Source: Flavobacteriaceae bacterium
Lineage (GTDB): Bacteria > Bacteroidota > Bacteroidia > Flavobacteriales > Flavobacteriaceae
Length of the DNA: 5,098 nt
Assembly: GCA_947472705.1 (NCBI GenBank)
Contig: CANJDA010000157.1
Coordinates: forward strand, 1 to 5,098
Direction of reading: 5' to 3'
In this document: positions 5,044 through 5,098 of the stretch, piece by piece
Layout: each line of letters starts with the position of its first letter
Position numbering within the stretch: position 1 is the stretch's first letter
Made by a program: the position numbers and the translations under genes
Notes under the pieces: model-generated
Told to the model about the DNA's origin: nothing
Database searches by the model: none
The model's input: the letters and a program-made list of their open reading frames with translations, nothing else

Positions 5044-5098
5044 ATGATTTATCCGAAAATACCTTTAGCACAAAGCATTATAGAGATATGCAACGCCA
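5044..5098 (+). CDS. menD: MenD, 5' end only (SEPHCHC synthase of menaquinone synthesis)
   Basis: The window closes 18 codons into this gene. The peptide MIYPKIPLAQSIIEICNA matches the start of flavobacterial 2-succinyl-5-enolpyruvyl-6-hydroxy-3-cyclohexene-1-carboxylate synthase as I remember it. The leading helix comes just before the family's ISPGSRNAP motif, which would lie beyond the window. MenD is a cytoplasmic thiamine-diphosphate enzyme that condenses isochorismate with 2-oxoglutarate in the menaquinone pathway, the only respiratory quinone route in most Bacteroidota. An A-rich leader (TTAATTAGAAACA) precedes the ATG. The catalytic region cannot be checked here, so the call rests on the N-terminus alone. 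Confidence 0.75.
   Translation, partial: MIYPKIPLAQSIIEICNA

Overview
The window is AT-rich and looks like a chromosomal piece of a member of the Bacteroidota, most likely a Flavobacterium or close relative. Three things support this: a C-terminal type IX secretion (T9SS) sorting tail on the large repeat protein, the start of a menD gene whose first 18 residues match the Flavobacterium form as I remember it, and promoter elements of the Bacteroidota TAnnTTTG type. I see no rRNA, tRNA, CRISPR array, insertion sequence or phage gene.

Layout. (1) Positions 49-552 encode a cysteine-type glutathione peroxidase. The natural ATG at 49 is followed six codons later by an in-frame TAA, although the conserved N-terminal strand continues after it. 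A strong GAAA-tetraloop terminator follows at 574-603. (2) A monocistronic 124-residue hypothetical gene lies at 739-1113, with a candidate promoter at 707-714. (3) Positions 1114-1562 contain no intact gene. On the minus strand there are two short abutting open frames that may be the remains of a lost gene. (4) Positions 1563-4936 hold a large secreted repeat protein: a signal peptide, a unique N-terminal segment, ten tandem repeats of about 88 residues with three cysteines each, an Ig-like domain and a T9SS tail. (5) Positions 4937-5043 carry a promoter-like element with dyad symmetry, and the first 55 bases of menD begin at 5044.

The most interesting feature is in the repeat gene. It is broken into three overlapping frames by two +1 shifts. 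Both occur at homologous positions in the repeat, and both occur at the same heptamer, CCC-AGG-C (2316-2322 and 2842-2848). This has the layout of known +1 slippage sites: a proline tRNA can re-pair from CCC to CCA while a rare AGG codon waits in the A site. Flanking codons differ between the two copies mainly at positions that are synonymous in the shifted frame. With both shifts the product is 1123 residues, has both an export signal and a sorting tail, and every repeat is in register. Without them, no single product has both signals. Programmed frameshifting, phase variation, a pseudogene spread by gene conversion, and a motif-specific sequencing error all remain possible, and each can be tested.

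The genes do not form an obvious pathway. Glutathione peroxidase (peroxide defence), the repeat protein (cell surface) and MenD (menaquinone synthesis) look like independent transcription units.
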